DNA of 64,000 nucleotides. Origin: Mytilus galloprovincialis (lineage: Eukaryota; Mollusca; Bivalvia; Mytilida; Mytilidae). The position numbers and the translations under genes are program-made. Position 1 is the first letter of the stretch; every line of letters starts with the position of its first letter. This document shows, in pieces, positions 33,652 through 47,100 of the stretch. The notes below the pieces were generated by a model that was not told the origin of the DNA, made no database searches, and saw only the letters and a program-made list of their open reading frames with translations. The stretch lies in NCBI RefSeq assembly GCF_965363235.1, contig NC_134841.1, positions 37,539,440 through 37,603,439 of the forward strand, read 5' to 3'.

Positions 33652-35015
33652 TGTGTGTAGAAGGTAGAATCATTTAAAATGAGACTTCAGATGTGAAATC
33701 ACGATTTTTATATTTTCTGTCAGCCGGTTATGTTTGAAATTTGAGTTGTGATGATAACTTTTCTCATTTTTTGAAAGAAATGTATTCAAAGTGCTATTTC
33801 TCATGCACCCAGCGTGGGTCATGTTTCTTTTAATCCAATTAAAACATATTTACTTCACCCCCATTAACTTTGATGATCGTTTATCAATAAGATTAATTGT
33901 AAAAACAACACACCAATCAAGAACTAATTATGCAAATTAACTGGAAAAAGAAAAGGATTGATTGAATGTGAACTGTTTAACGTCAAAATCCGATTTAATT
34001 GTAAAATGATCTTTTTGAAAATTGCTCTCACGTCATGCCAAGATTGTTTACGTTTTTATGATTACAAAAAAGAAATAATATGACATTAAAAAAAATGCAC
34101 ATTAGGAGAAGATACTTTCTACAATCCTTATTCTTGAAAATAACTTTTGAAATAATCTTATGGGGCGATCGCATTTATTCTTTTCAGAGCTAGGAAAATA
34201 ATGAGGCGACCAAAATTTACATAACTCTGTAAATTGTATTACAGCAGTTGTCATAGTATAAACACAGGCATAGTTCTGTCGCAATAAAGTTACTTTACAA
34301 ATGTTTCTGTTTCTTAGCACTCAGACTCTTGACTGTCGTCAACATTAACATTAAAAAAATCATATCAACAGAAGTCCATTATTAGTCTAGCTGAAGTTTT
34401 CAAGTCAGCTGTTTAGTTTTTTATTATGCACTTTACAAATTTTGGTATCCATCTGAGACTTCTAAAATCAGAGACGTACAATAAAAGATGTAGTACATGT
34501 CTTTTCAGCCCGATAACACATGTGTTATATATATATATAAGTTTCAGCAAAGACATGTCTCTGGTTAAAAACAAAATAATGTTATTAGTTGGTTCCTCTG
34601 ACAGTATAAAGAACGTATACAACAAAATTAAAATATTTTAGCATGCTATTTATTTGTTCTTCATTTATTTATTTGTTGGCATTCTTAGTGAGAGACAAAT
34701 TTGTTCACAATAACTTTGATAAGTCATTAACAGTGGCGGATCCAGAAATTTTCAAAAGTGGGGGCCCACTAACTGACCTAAGAGGGGGCCCGCTTCAGTC
34801 ACGCTTCAGTGATTCCCTATATAAGCAACCAAATTTTTTCCCAAAAAGGGGGGGGCCCGGGCCCCCGGGGCCCCCCTCTAAATCCGCCTCTGATTAAGAG
34901 AACGAAGGAAAAGTCATCAGATTTTTTTAATCGAAATACGGAGCAAGTCCGGGTTTAGTTTTAAATTTAGAACGAATGGACAGGGTTATCTCCCATTTAT
35001 CCTACACATGTGAAA
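33652..35015. promoter_or_regulatory. Divergent intergenic region between CDC25 and GKAP1
   Basis: It separates two start codons pointing away from each other and should contain both 5' UTRs and promoters. A CCAAT-like element (ACACCAATCAAG) is at about 33909-33920, and TTTGAA-type CHR-like hexamers occur near 33731 and 33784; these are weak single-motif matches. A hAT-like MITE (34731-34892) lies about 125 bp upstream of the GKAP1 start codon. No CpG-rich island is visible. Confidence 0.5.
34731..34892 (+). mobile_element. hAT-like MITE (CAGTGGCGGATCC family), copy 2
   Basis: It has the same termini and interior as 23542-23693, with a long G/C block (poly-G then GGGCCCGGGCCCCC). A perfect 5-bp duplication ATTAA flanks it (34726-34730 and 34893-34897). 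Its position between CDC25 and GKAP1, close to the GKAP1 start, means it may lie in or near a promoter. Confidence 0.88.
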
Positions 35016-35183
35016 ATGGCAAAAGTTGAACAATCAAGATTTGCTCTTTTAAAAATTGAGGATGATGATGATGACGATAATTCTAAACCCACAAACAATG
35101 CTAACAAATCAAATAACCAGAGCACAAACAAAAAGAATAAGAAAAAGAAGAAAAAGGCAGAACAACAGCAAGAAAACGACGAG
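35016..35183 (+). CDS. GKAP1: GKAP1 first coding exon
   Basis: It encodes 56 residues: MAKVEQSRFALLKIE, then an acidic run of six aspartates, an asparagine/serine-rich linker and a lysine run. The start at 35016 is chosen because an upstream in-frame GTG at 35010 is not a normal initiator and the SRFALL motif then sits near the N-terminus, as in vertebrate GKAP1. The donor reads GTCAAA, unlike the consensus, but splicing here joins GAG to CTC and yields the conserved ENDE-LKHLAF junction. Confidence 0.85.
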
Positions 35184-38100
35184 GTCAAAAAATTTACCAT
35201 ATGATATTTTCAAATACATGATATATTATAGTCGAGCTAATAAACCCGCCTTGTTAAACCTATTATTGCGTTTCTGGAAGCTTCTGTATCAAAATAGTTC
35301 ATTAATCTTTAAATATCATCAGAAGCCCTCATGACTTTTTAAGTATCAAGACTAAAATATTTGGGTTTCTTTTTATGACTGATTTTAGGTAAACAGGTAA
35401 AGATGAATGCAATCAAAACCTTATACTGACTTAATATCTAAGGCCTACTTCTGTTTGCCCAACTCGGGTTAGTAGCCCCACAGGACGCAATAGACAACTT
35501 TCGAGTTCATCCGTCACCGAAAAAACTCGTCAATTATACGCGCCTTTATGACGTCATTTACCAGATAGAGGGGGTCGCCTGTATCCCTGCACTATTTACG
35601 TTCATCAAGCGTCTTGGTGATCGTCATTGTGCAGGATAAACTAGAAATAATGGTTGTTCTGTAGGTACTTAATGACAATTCCCTAATGACATCAATGCTG
35701 ATTGTCAATTTTGAGAATTCAATTTGTCGTATAATTCGTACAATATAGAATTATAGTTTTCCAACCACTTGCTCAACATTGGAATGGAAGTGACGACGCC
35801 CCTAAACGCACAAATGACGTTCACTAAAACCAGAGTTTTTGACGGAAATGCATCGAACTCGAAAGTTGTCTATTACGACTGGACACAATTACGAACGATT
35901 TCCAATGTTTGCCCTCTGAGATCATATTTATTTATATTTATCAATAAATGTTTTTATAAATGAAAACCCTATTAAAATTCCTTGTTTTCATGATAATATA
36001 ATTTATGTGCCATTGGTGAATGTTGATGAGGATGACAAAATCATTCTGAAAATATTATAAGAACGGCAATCTGGCCTGCAAGTTATATAAAAAAACATAA
36101 AGGTAAGTGCTATTATAAGAACGGCAATCTGGCCTGCAAGTTATATAAAAAACATAAAGGTAACAGCATATTGCCTTCTTTTGTTAATATATAGAAAGAA
36201 AAATATCTCCTGATTCTGTTCATATGCATGATGCCTTTTATCTTGCCCAAATAATCCCACAATTGACGTTTTTTAGACTCTTGTGACCCTATTTATGGTC
36301 AAAGAAAATATGTTAATTTTATTGAAAAGTCCAGAGAACTCAGAAAAAAATGTTGACCTATATAAAAAAAATTCATAGATGAATGATAAGTACACCACCG
36401 AAATGGATAAACTTAAATTTAGTGCTCCCTCAAAGGAGAAACTTACACAAAAACAAAAAAATCAGAAATCTTTCCTTTCCACATGACCGACATTTCGTCT
36501 GCAACCACTGCTGAAGTAATTGAAGCTTGTGCATCTTATTTTCCTTTGAAAATGTGTTTGAGATAAAGATTAATGTATGCTTTATCAATTTAGACTGTTG
36601 TCATTGATTTTTTCTGCAAGATATATCAATATAGTGCTGTTCGGGATTGCGTCCATATGTGGCTCTTTTGACCCGTAAAACCAGGTCACGCAAATCTTAC
36701 TAAAGTATCCTAACGTGAATAAAAATTTATGTGGGATATGATGCAAAATGTAAAGCCTTCATACATCTTAAATTCTATGGTATAAACAATTCAAGAAAAG
36801 TAGTCTACATAAAAAAATATTAATCACAGTTCAAAAATCGTTCGTAATTGTGTCCGGTGAGGCTCGAGTCTGTGGAGTTTACCAGACTAACAACCATATT
36901 TTGGAACAAACAAATATTGTTCATGTGTGTATCAACTGTCCGTGATGTTTATGAATAAAACAGATCTTTTTTTCTTTTCTCAGAACTAATTTTTTCACAC
37001 ATTTTTTTTTCACTAACATACTTTTTTTCTAACGCATACAGAACCAGGACTTTTCTTTCTGAAACATAATGTATTTTTTTTTCTTTTCACTTTTAAAACT
37101 TACATATGTATGATAGTCAACTTGATGGAAGAGTTTTGACTTAGATTGGAAAGGTTGCACACATGCACGTTTGTACTGATTTTTTAATTCGAGTCAACCC
37201 GAGTTGGACAAATCGAAGAAGGCCTGAATGTTCCAAGGCTGATCACTACCTTTTTTTGATACACAAAATATAGTGCATTGATCATAACATTCTAAACATA
37301 TATACTATCAGTGAACATTTCTAGAAATTTATTGATGTAATATATGCTGAGATATTCAAAGCACAAAATAATGATTTGTCAAGAAACATACATGTAACTT
37401 TTGCAAGGTGAAGGAATCTAATATCTGTTCTAAAAATATAAATTATGTCATTGTTAACCTGGTCTTTAAAAATTTGAGTTATCTTACTTTGTCTTAAATA
37501 GCTGTTACATCAGCAACAACCAATGCAATATTTAAATTTAATTTACTTCCCACTCATTAATTGAAGCAATCTTTATCGTTTAGTGTTTTCAAGCACTTTG
37601 ATTTTTATTTTGGCTAGCCTAAGAATCAATCTGATAAATCAGAAAATTTCTACAGGTTCTGGGATTCAGAACCCCAGACAGTGTGATATTTTTGACTGAT
37701 TTTCACTTTAGCTATGCACCCAAGAACTGTTATCAATTGGAAAGGTTCATATAAGCATGATAAGGCTAAGAAGAATCAAGCAGCCAAATATGAAAATAAC
37801 TCCTGTTAGATTCTGAATCTAAAATAAATATTTATTAAGATTTCTTTCAGTCAAACAATGAAATATTTCATGCATATATATATATATATCTAGAACAAGC
37901 ATAATACTTGCATGATGATGTACACCACTAATTATTTAGATTATAAGCAAATTGGTTTATATTATATATTACACTAATTTTAATTTTGTATCGCTGCAAG
38001 TTTGGGTGACATCCATCACCTTACTGTGTTTGTTAATGGTTAAGCCATTCATAGATCTATGATAGTATAGATTATCAATTTTAACTCATTCATTTTATCA

Positions 38101-41100
38101 TGCAATAGTATACTACACTAAAATCACCTTCTTAACAATAAAAAACAAATGCAGGGGAAGAAATAAGGTATTCAAAAATGTGCAAAACTTACATTCTGGC
38201 TATTCAAAATTATTGGAGAAGAGTAAGAAATTGATTTTTCCTATGAAAATCACTCTCAAATTAATATTCATCTTTTAAAAATGAATATCTATGTTTTTAC
38301 AAAAATATAGCAATCGTGGCATTAACAATATGAAACTTTAATGTAAATATATTCTGTTTGAAAATAAGCTTAAAAAATCATTTGCCCATTATAAATATAA
38401 CCTATTTCTGGTAGTATTGTCCAGCAGGGTTCTTGGTTCACCCTCTGGTTAATACTTTGCCTACCCTGATCACATGTTATTGCACTCAATAAGATTTACA
38501 TTGTATGGTACCAAGTTTAACACACCGTTTGCACATTTCAACAGCTAATATTTCTTAAATGATGCACAGCCCTAACATTTAAAAGTTCAAAACCCAATAC
38601 ATGTATATAGTATGGCGTTCATTATCACTGAACTAGTATATATTTGTTTAGGGGCCAGTTGAAGGACGCCTCCAGGTGCGGGAATTTCTCGCTACATTGA
38701 AGACCTGTTGGTGACCTTCTGCTGTTGTTTTTTTCTATGGTCGGGTTGTTGTCTCTTTGGCACATTCCCCATTTCCATTCTCAATTTCATATAGAACATT
38801 GAAAGATTTAATACTCTTTAGATAAAATAAAAATTGAAATGAAATGTACAGTATATATACAATGTATATACAAAAATGTACCAATGTGAAATGAAGGAAA
38901 ATATTTTGATAGGCATGCAAATAATTGAAATTGGTGTGAATTGTTTTCCCTTTATCATGTTTATTCATTTGTTATTACATGTAGCTCTGGTTCTTAAATA
39001 ATTACAAACACTGTTTGCAACTGCATTTTTTTTTACAGCTCAAACACTTAGCATTTGCTAAACCAGGATCTAATAAACAAAGAAATAAACAGAATGGTCA
39101 CTCTGAAGTATCTGATGACCAGTGGAAGGACTGGAAGAAAGCGGACAAAAATGTAATTTGTTACAAATATTAATCATGTTAATAGTTCTATAATATATAT
39201 ATTTAACTCAAATTTACTTTTACAAAGTTTTTATCTTATTTATCAAGTTTATGCTGAAGAATTGTATGAAAATGAGTAATGAAAAGTTACAAAAATGTAT
39301 TTATTTGTGCGGTTCCAGAGCACCTGAGATCACCCCTAGTTTTTGGTGGGGTTCGTGTTGTTTATTCTTTAGTTTTCTATGTTGTGCCTTGTGTACTATT
39401 GTTTTTCCTTTTCTTTTTTAACCATGGCGTTGTCAGTTTATTTTCGATTTATGAGTTTAACTGTCCCTCTGGTATCTTTCGTCCCTCTTTTAAACATGAA
39501 GTTTAAACTATACTATAAAGTTTAAAATGCAATACTGTGTTACTGTTTTCTGCTAGGGTCTACTTCGTGTTTCACGAAAACATATCCTTAGATGTAGAGA
39601 TAAACATGTCATCAGTCTGACTAAACATGCTAAAGCCAGTCCCTACTATCCATAAATGAAGGTTGGTACATGTAGTTGGGGTAAATTTAGTCAGACTGAC
39701 ATGTCATGACTTATGAAAATTTTGTTTGTTACATTTCTATACATGATGCTATAAGCAAATGCTTCTTGATATATATGGTACCATGGTCAGGCCTAGAAAA
39801 AGTAATTACATTTTTTTTAAATTTTGTTGCAGATTTGTATTTAATGAAGTCACAATTGACTAAACTGGAGCATTTATATTTCAGTATGCAGCAGAATCAT
39901 ATGAAAAAGATCTGGAACAAGCTTTACTTCAGAGTAAAGTGGAGTTTGAACAAAAGAAAGAGGTAAAGTGTATAAGGGATGTTTGATAACCTGACAGTTT
40001 TACTCTGATTGGGACAATAAAATTAGGAACATGGGTGGTGATATGCAATGATTTCTGTTTCTGCTTGAAAATATCATTTGAAATTTTCCTGCATTCCTAG
40101 GATTAATTTGATTCAAAATGAAGTTGGGTACATGTACTTCACATCTTAAATAGATCAAAACTGGTCAGGCCATAAATCCAATCAGGAGTCTCAGGTTTAA
40201 ATCTTAAGATGTGGAGTGGTATCTTGATTCTTCTTTTGTCCTGATTATTGTTGTCCTCAAAATAATGTGAACAATAATTGAATATATATTTTTGTTTGTA
40301 CGTTTTCTATTTTGCAACTTGATCATTTACCAAAGAAAACATGACATTCTAGCACAATTTTAGGAACCTCAAAATAAGAGATAAATTAAGATTTGCGACA
40401 TTTACCCATTTGTTTGTACTGTCTTCATATACTGTGTGGATTCATTTATTTTCTTGAATTGAGGAAAATTTGCATTTTCATGGATATTTGATTTCTGGTT
40501 TTCCAAAAGAGTGCATTTAATCATACAGCAAATTTGCAACTTTTTGAACATTTAAATTTGTGGTTTCCCTGCACCACAAAATCCACAAAAATTGGTATCC
40601 AGCGAAAAATAATGAATTCACAGTAATATACTGAAAAATTTATTATCACTAGTTTGTTATAACAAAAGATGCATCTATGAACATATCTTGTGACCTCTTC
40701 AAAATAAGTAAATTTGTTTCTTGTTCAGGTCACAAAGTCATTTAAAGATGCTGGTATAAATATAGATGATGAAAGCACAAAGGAAAAGAAGAAGAAAAAG
40801 AAGGACAAACCACAGACAATGAGCCTAGAAGAATTCAACACAGGAGGAAAAATGTCAAATTCAGATGGTAAAACTTGAACATCATTAAAAGAATAAAAAA
40901 TATGTGAAAACTATTTTTATGCCCTTCCTAGGGTCATTATGTTTTTGATCTGCTTCTTTTCGTCCTTTGTCAGTTTTCCAAACTGTCCCGCTAGAGGTTA
41001 AAGTTTTAGGTCAAGGTAGTCTATGTAACCCTGACATTCAATGGATATATTTTCAGACATAAGTTATAAAAAACTTTACCAATTTAAGTTAAACTAAAAT

Positions 41101-44100
41101 GAAGAAATTTTTAAACTTTAAGCTGGCAAACGTTTTTTGTCACTTTATGTATTTATCATATTTTTGACAACTTTTTTAATCTCTACTAAAAAAATTCTTC
41201 TTTAACTATATCATGTATATAGAATATCAGAATCATATATAGTCTGTAAATCTCACTCTTGCATTTTGTACAATCAATACTGGGAAATTTTAAAAAGTAG
41301 AATAACAAAAATAAAGTTTCACCTCAGTTTTGAAAATTCATCCAAGTGAGCAACACTGGCTCCTTTGAGCCTTTAGTTATATACATTAAACCGTTGATTT
41401 TCCTGTTTTTGTGACAATTTATAGCTTGCTGATCAGTGTGAGCCTTGGCTTCATGTTGAAGACCGTACTTTGACCTACATGTATAATACCTAACTCAGAG
41501 GAAAATTCAAAATGGAAAGTCTCTAATCAAATATGTCAAATGGCAAAATCAAAAGCTTAAACACATCAAACAAATGGATAACAACTGTCATATGCTTCAT
41601 TTATTTATTACAGAATTCATATCAGTACACCCACCCAGTAAACCAGAAACACCTGTCACAGAGGCAGACCCAAAGTTCTTTAGTCATGTGGAAGGAGATG
41701 TAGAAAGAATTCTTAGAAAAGAAAAAATGCAAGAAGAATATCAAAAAGTAAAAATTAAACGTACTCTGATTAGTCTGCTAATGCACTAACTACATACTCA
41801 GTGGCTGAGGCATATATAAATCATTTATTTCTCCATGACTCATTTTGTCTGTTTGTCACTAAGAAATTGTATAGAAGTTATTTTGCAATGGTTTTCTTTG
41901 TTGTCTTTCCTGCAAGGCATGTGGCAGTATTGGAGGCATACTATTTTGGTGATTTTATCAGTTGATTGAAGTAAAAGGACAACTATATTTGGTATATTGA
42001 ATCATTGAAATGTATACATCACTTTTAAAATATTTTTTTTAGGCCAATTTTTGCAATTTCTGTTTTAAATAAAATAAGTTTGAGGACCAGAGAAAATTTA
42101 CAGTTCTCCCCAGGCCATTTTAGCGCTGCGCTTTTCAGCGCTATAACAATTTCCCGCTGTTCTATTGCACTGACCACAGCGCTATCTAACGCAAACACAT
42201 CGCTAATTTTCATATTTTTTACAAATTTCCCGCTGATTATTCACTTTGGATCATGTGATCTACTGGTTTACTTTTTCTGAATGAATTATTTCTGTTGTAT
42301 TAGGTAACTACCCGGGACCAGTCTAATAAATTTTACAAAATGGCGTCTTTTGAAGATCAAAATAAACAAAGATTTCAACATTGACATCTATTTTTTTTAT
42401 TGAAAGAATATATGGAGGCATATATGAATGAAATGAGATGAAATAAATTGACCGCATTACCGGATGACACTCACAATCTTGTTTTACGAACTTTAAACAA
42501 AAGATGTTTTTAAAAACGATCAAATACAGGGGTTTGTTACATTATTTGCCGGGTTTACTATCCATACAAACCAAAGTCACTTGTTTCTATCCATAGGAAG
42601 GTCGACTATCCAAATAAATAGAAGTTGATCTTCCTATGTATAGAAACAAGTGCCTTTGATACAAACCCCAAAAATGAGCAAGTCTTTGAAGTATTATCAC
42701 CTAATCGAACTAATAATTGTTTAATCAGCAATTCTACAGTAATGAATTTTACCATTTGAAAACAATTGAGAGGATATGATTAGGAAAACAAACCCCAAGC
42801 TGATAAGACTGGAGAAATTCACTTTCCCGATGTCCAGCTAGGATGAAACCATTTGAATATTATAAAACATTATTAAGGTCAGAAAAAGGAGAAATCATTA
42901 TGCTAAAAAACGTCAATTTCTGTTAAACATCGTAAGGTTAACAGTACACTGCTACAGTGGGTTTCAAAACAAAACACAGAAGCTGACAATGACTTTTATT
43001 GTTGGTCCTAGATAAAAAATACATGTTCTGCAACATCACCTGTTAGTGCTAAGAAATCTTCACATAGGTAGTCTGGTATAGACACCCATCATGGAAAAGA
43101 CTTCTCCTTGGGTTTTATACACATAATATGAGGATTATATGAATTTACAATGGAGAAAAAAAAAAACTCTTCTTTTATATCCAGACAATAACATTAACAA
43201 ACAAAGGGGTAACTTCCATGAGCAGGATGAGGACATCATTACAAGAGAAAACATCAATAGCATAATATAAGAAAAACACATAACAAATCAATTACAAATA
43301 AATTGTAACGCACGCCGCGACAAAGTTACTGAGAATTGTCGAAAATTACGTGCTTACCACAGCACTATCCAAAAATCCTGGGGAGAACACTGTGTGTGTA
43401 CTATACAAATAAATATCTTGTAAAAATGAGATATAAATTTAAGCCACTACTTAATATACAGTGTTTGGGGATAAGCATCAGTCTGTTCTGACTTCCCTCA
43501 GCTTTTACCAAGGGCCCACTAACAAAAAAATTGTAAAAGTAGACAAATAAAGAAATAGTTCAAACATACAGTATTAACGGAGAGAACACTGACTACTATT
43601 GAATTTTTATGCCCCACCTACGATAGTAGAGGGGCATTATGTTTTCTGGTCTGTGAGTCCGTTTGTCCGTCTGTCTGTCTGTCTGTCTGTTCATCCGTCT
43701 GTCCCGCTTCAGGTTAAAGTTTTTGGTCAAGGTAGTTTTTGATGAAGTTGAAGTCCAATCAACTTGAAACTTACTACACATGTTCCTTATGATATGATCT
43801 TTCTAATTTTAAAGCCAAATTAAACTTTTGACCCCAATTTCATGGTCCACTGAACATAGAAAATGACAGTGCATGTTTCAGGTTAAAGTTTTTGGTCAAG
43901 GTAGTTTTTGATGAAGTTGAAGTCCAATCAACTTGAAACTTAGTACACATGTTCTCTATGGTATTATCTTTCTAATTTTAATGCCTAATTATATTTTTTA
44001 TCCAATTTCATGGTCCATTGAACATGGAAAATAATAGTGCGAGTGGGCATCCGTGTACTTTGGACACATTCTTGTTTTTAATATGATATTTCTAATGAAA

Positions 44101-47100
44101 TACACGTAATCTCTTTCTGATATTATGTGTAGTACAATTCTATAAATGTTTTGTTTTTTTGTTTGTTTCAGCAATATGCAGCAGAAAAAGTTATGACAGC
44201 TAAGCATAGTTCAGAAACAGCCAAAAAAGATAAAGAAATTGAATTTCTAAAAGCTACAGTTAAAAAATTGGAGGTAAGGCAATTTGTTTCATATCAATAC
44301 TTATCTTTGTGAGTTCTTTATTTCTCATGTAACCCTTTTCAAATGTTTTTGGGATTTTCTAGTATTCTTGATGAATTTATTTTAGTGCTCGCAAATGTTT
44401 GTTGGTTTACAATATTTTTAAGGGTGTTAACCATGTTAACTGTAGAGTCTATAATTTAGACAGTCAGTATAGATATTGAACAAGTAATTATCAGAATTGA
44501 CATTACTTTATGTCAGTATGTGTATTTTATAATGAACAATATACCGTAGAAAGAAACAAATCAAGCACACCTGTTAGAACCATTAAAATGAGTTTGTGAC
44601 TACCAGTACATTTCCAATGAATCTAATCTATCAGAATGGATAATCATTTAGATGAATTTTAACATTTCATTTTAACAAATTCTATTATAAGACCATACAG
44701 AAGTGGTTAAAATAATATCAGGGTATTTCATAATTTCGGTCTGCATGATAATTTTCAAAAGGACAACAAACAGCTGTTTTTTATGGAATAACTTACCAAT
44801 ATCCCTGAAAAAATCAACCTCAAGTACAAGCTCATTCAAAAAAGATTTAAAAAATTACTTGATGGAACATTAAGAAGCTGTGCGTTTTTTATATGCATAA
44901 TAATTTTCACACACTTACTCAAACTTATGATATTGTTGATGCCAATACTATACATGTCATATATGAATTTGTAACTTTTACCTGTTTTGAAAATTGTATA
45001 TTTCATAACAATTTTTATGCCCCACCTACGATAGTAGAGGGGCATTATGTTTTCTGGTCTGTGCGTTCGTTCGTCCGTCTGTTCGTTCGTCCGTTCGTCC
45101 CGCTTCAGGTTAAAGTTTTTGGTCGAGGTAGTTTTTGATGAAGTTGAAGTCCAATCGACTTCAAACTTGGTACACATGTTCCCTATGATATGATCTTTCT
45201 AATTTTAATGCCAAATTAGAGATTTTACCCCAATTTCACGGTCCATTGAACATGGAAAATGATAGTGCGAGTGGGGCATTTGTGTACTGAGGACACATTC
45301 TTGTTTATTTCATTATTCATGTATGTGTGTCTGTTTGATATTTTGTAATTGTTTGTTATATTTCATTGTATTTTATGAGGGCCTCAGGGAAGATTAGCTT
45401 TACAGCTAACTGTGTAACCCTCTTTAAATAAAGAATTATTATTATTATTATTATTATAAGAAAAAACCTTTAAATTTACTCTTAAAATTGACTTATATCA
45501 TTATTTATTTCACATTTACATTGTACCAGAATATATTCAAGGAGTGTCTTGAACAACACCTTTCAAATGCACATAGTGCATGAAGGAGTCTCATTGGGGG
45601 GTCTGACCCTAGACCCCACTTATTGTTTAGTACTTGTTTGCTTCTTGTTGCTATAATTGAGCATGCTCGTCGGACTATGTTCCCGTTATCACGCTTAAAA
45701 GAAATTGGCAAATCCCCCTTCACACTTAGACCCCAATGAGACCCATGCATGAGTCAATTATCAGTGTTATTGGTGACTTGTTGAAAATTTTTCAATGTTT
45801 GGATTTTTTGATTAGTTTATATTCTTTTATTACATTGCTTTCAATTGGAATTAAAGTTGAAAATGTAAGGAACTTATTTTTTTTCTATGCATTCACTATT
45901 TGTTTTTATGCCACATCGACAACATCTTGATAACATCGTTGTATGAAGTCAGAGGAGTAAAATAATTGAGTTTATTTCACATATAAAATTATCTGTTTTT
46001 ATTTCACTGGAGGATCACAGTAATTTATTGCAACCAATGTAATAATTGTTTTTATTACACATGTACGAGAATATTTGTTATCTTTTACAGGAAGAATTTA
46101 AACAAGTAAAGAAAAGAAATAAACAACTGTGTGTTATATTAGCTCAGGGAGAAAGTAAGTTAAATTTCTTAAAAATGGTAAGGGCTATTTATTAAAATGT
46201 ATGTGCAAAATATCCCTACAACTAAGATCCATTTTTTATATAATTTTGCATAATGGTAAAACATATGCTGAAAAATGACCCATGACCCACATTCAATAAT
46301 TTAACTACCCATTCTACACTCCCACATACATTTTAATGGAGTAGCCTTAGTTAATGCTTATAAAATTACAGTGGGAGTATCCTTATTGTCCTCTCTATGT
46401 CCTTATCCCCGATTTGTCTACAACTATATGGATATGAATGCATGTCTGCCATGTGGAGACAAAGACAAATTCTGAAATGCTTTTCCTCTTGAAATATTAT
46501 TCACTGTTCTAAAACATATACCAATCTAAATAGAAATAACGAATTTGCAAACATCTGATTTAAAGATTTAATTTGATCAATTATTGTTGAATTTACAAAC
46601 TCCCTGTTTCATAACTACGAGATGTAAATAAAATAACCTCAGCTCTGCAATGTCCTGCTGTCTACTCTAATGGGTATTATAACTGTAAGATTAAAATGTA
46701 AGAAATGTATAGCATGGCAAATACAGAATCTGTAAAACAAGACATTTTTTGATTCTGTAAAACAAGACATTTTCTGAAATCTTCTATAAGGATTCCAGTA
46801 ATTATTGATTTGATTTATCAAATATTTTATATGTTGCCCTAATATAGATCTTTCACATTTTGTCTTTTTTTTATTTAGAAAAGTATTCCATTTTTTTGGT
46901 TTTTTTACACAGTGAAAGAAAAGGCAGAAGTATTAATGCAGGTGCAACAATTATCAGAAGTTAAAGATGAGCTCACACAACAGGTAGTGTTTAACAGTAG
47001 ACTGTAATATGTACTTTACTCACAAAACAGAAGGTCACACTATGTACAAAAAGAACACTGTACAAATCTTATTTCAATTTTCACAATACTGTATATCAGG

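Noticed and set aside
35010-35015. Upstream GTG at 35010 as the GKAP1 start
   Set aside because: An ATG follows two codons later, eukaryotic initiation favours ATG, and an out-of-frame ATG at 35008 is followed at once by a stop.
42025-42280. Opposing 62- and 66-codon frames near AGCGCTGCGC
   Set aside because: They are mirror frames of the palindromic end of an inverted-repeat element.
44836-45177. 113-codon minus-strand frame
   Set aside because: Its N-terminal third is the reverse of repeat family G, and a closely similar peptide appears at 43596-43781 from another copy of that repeat.
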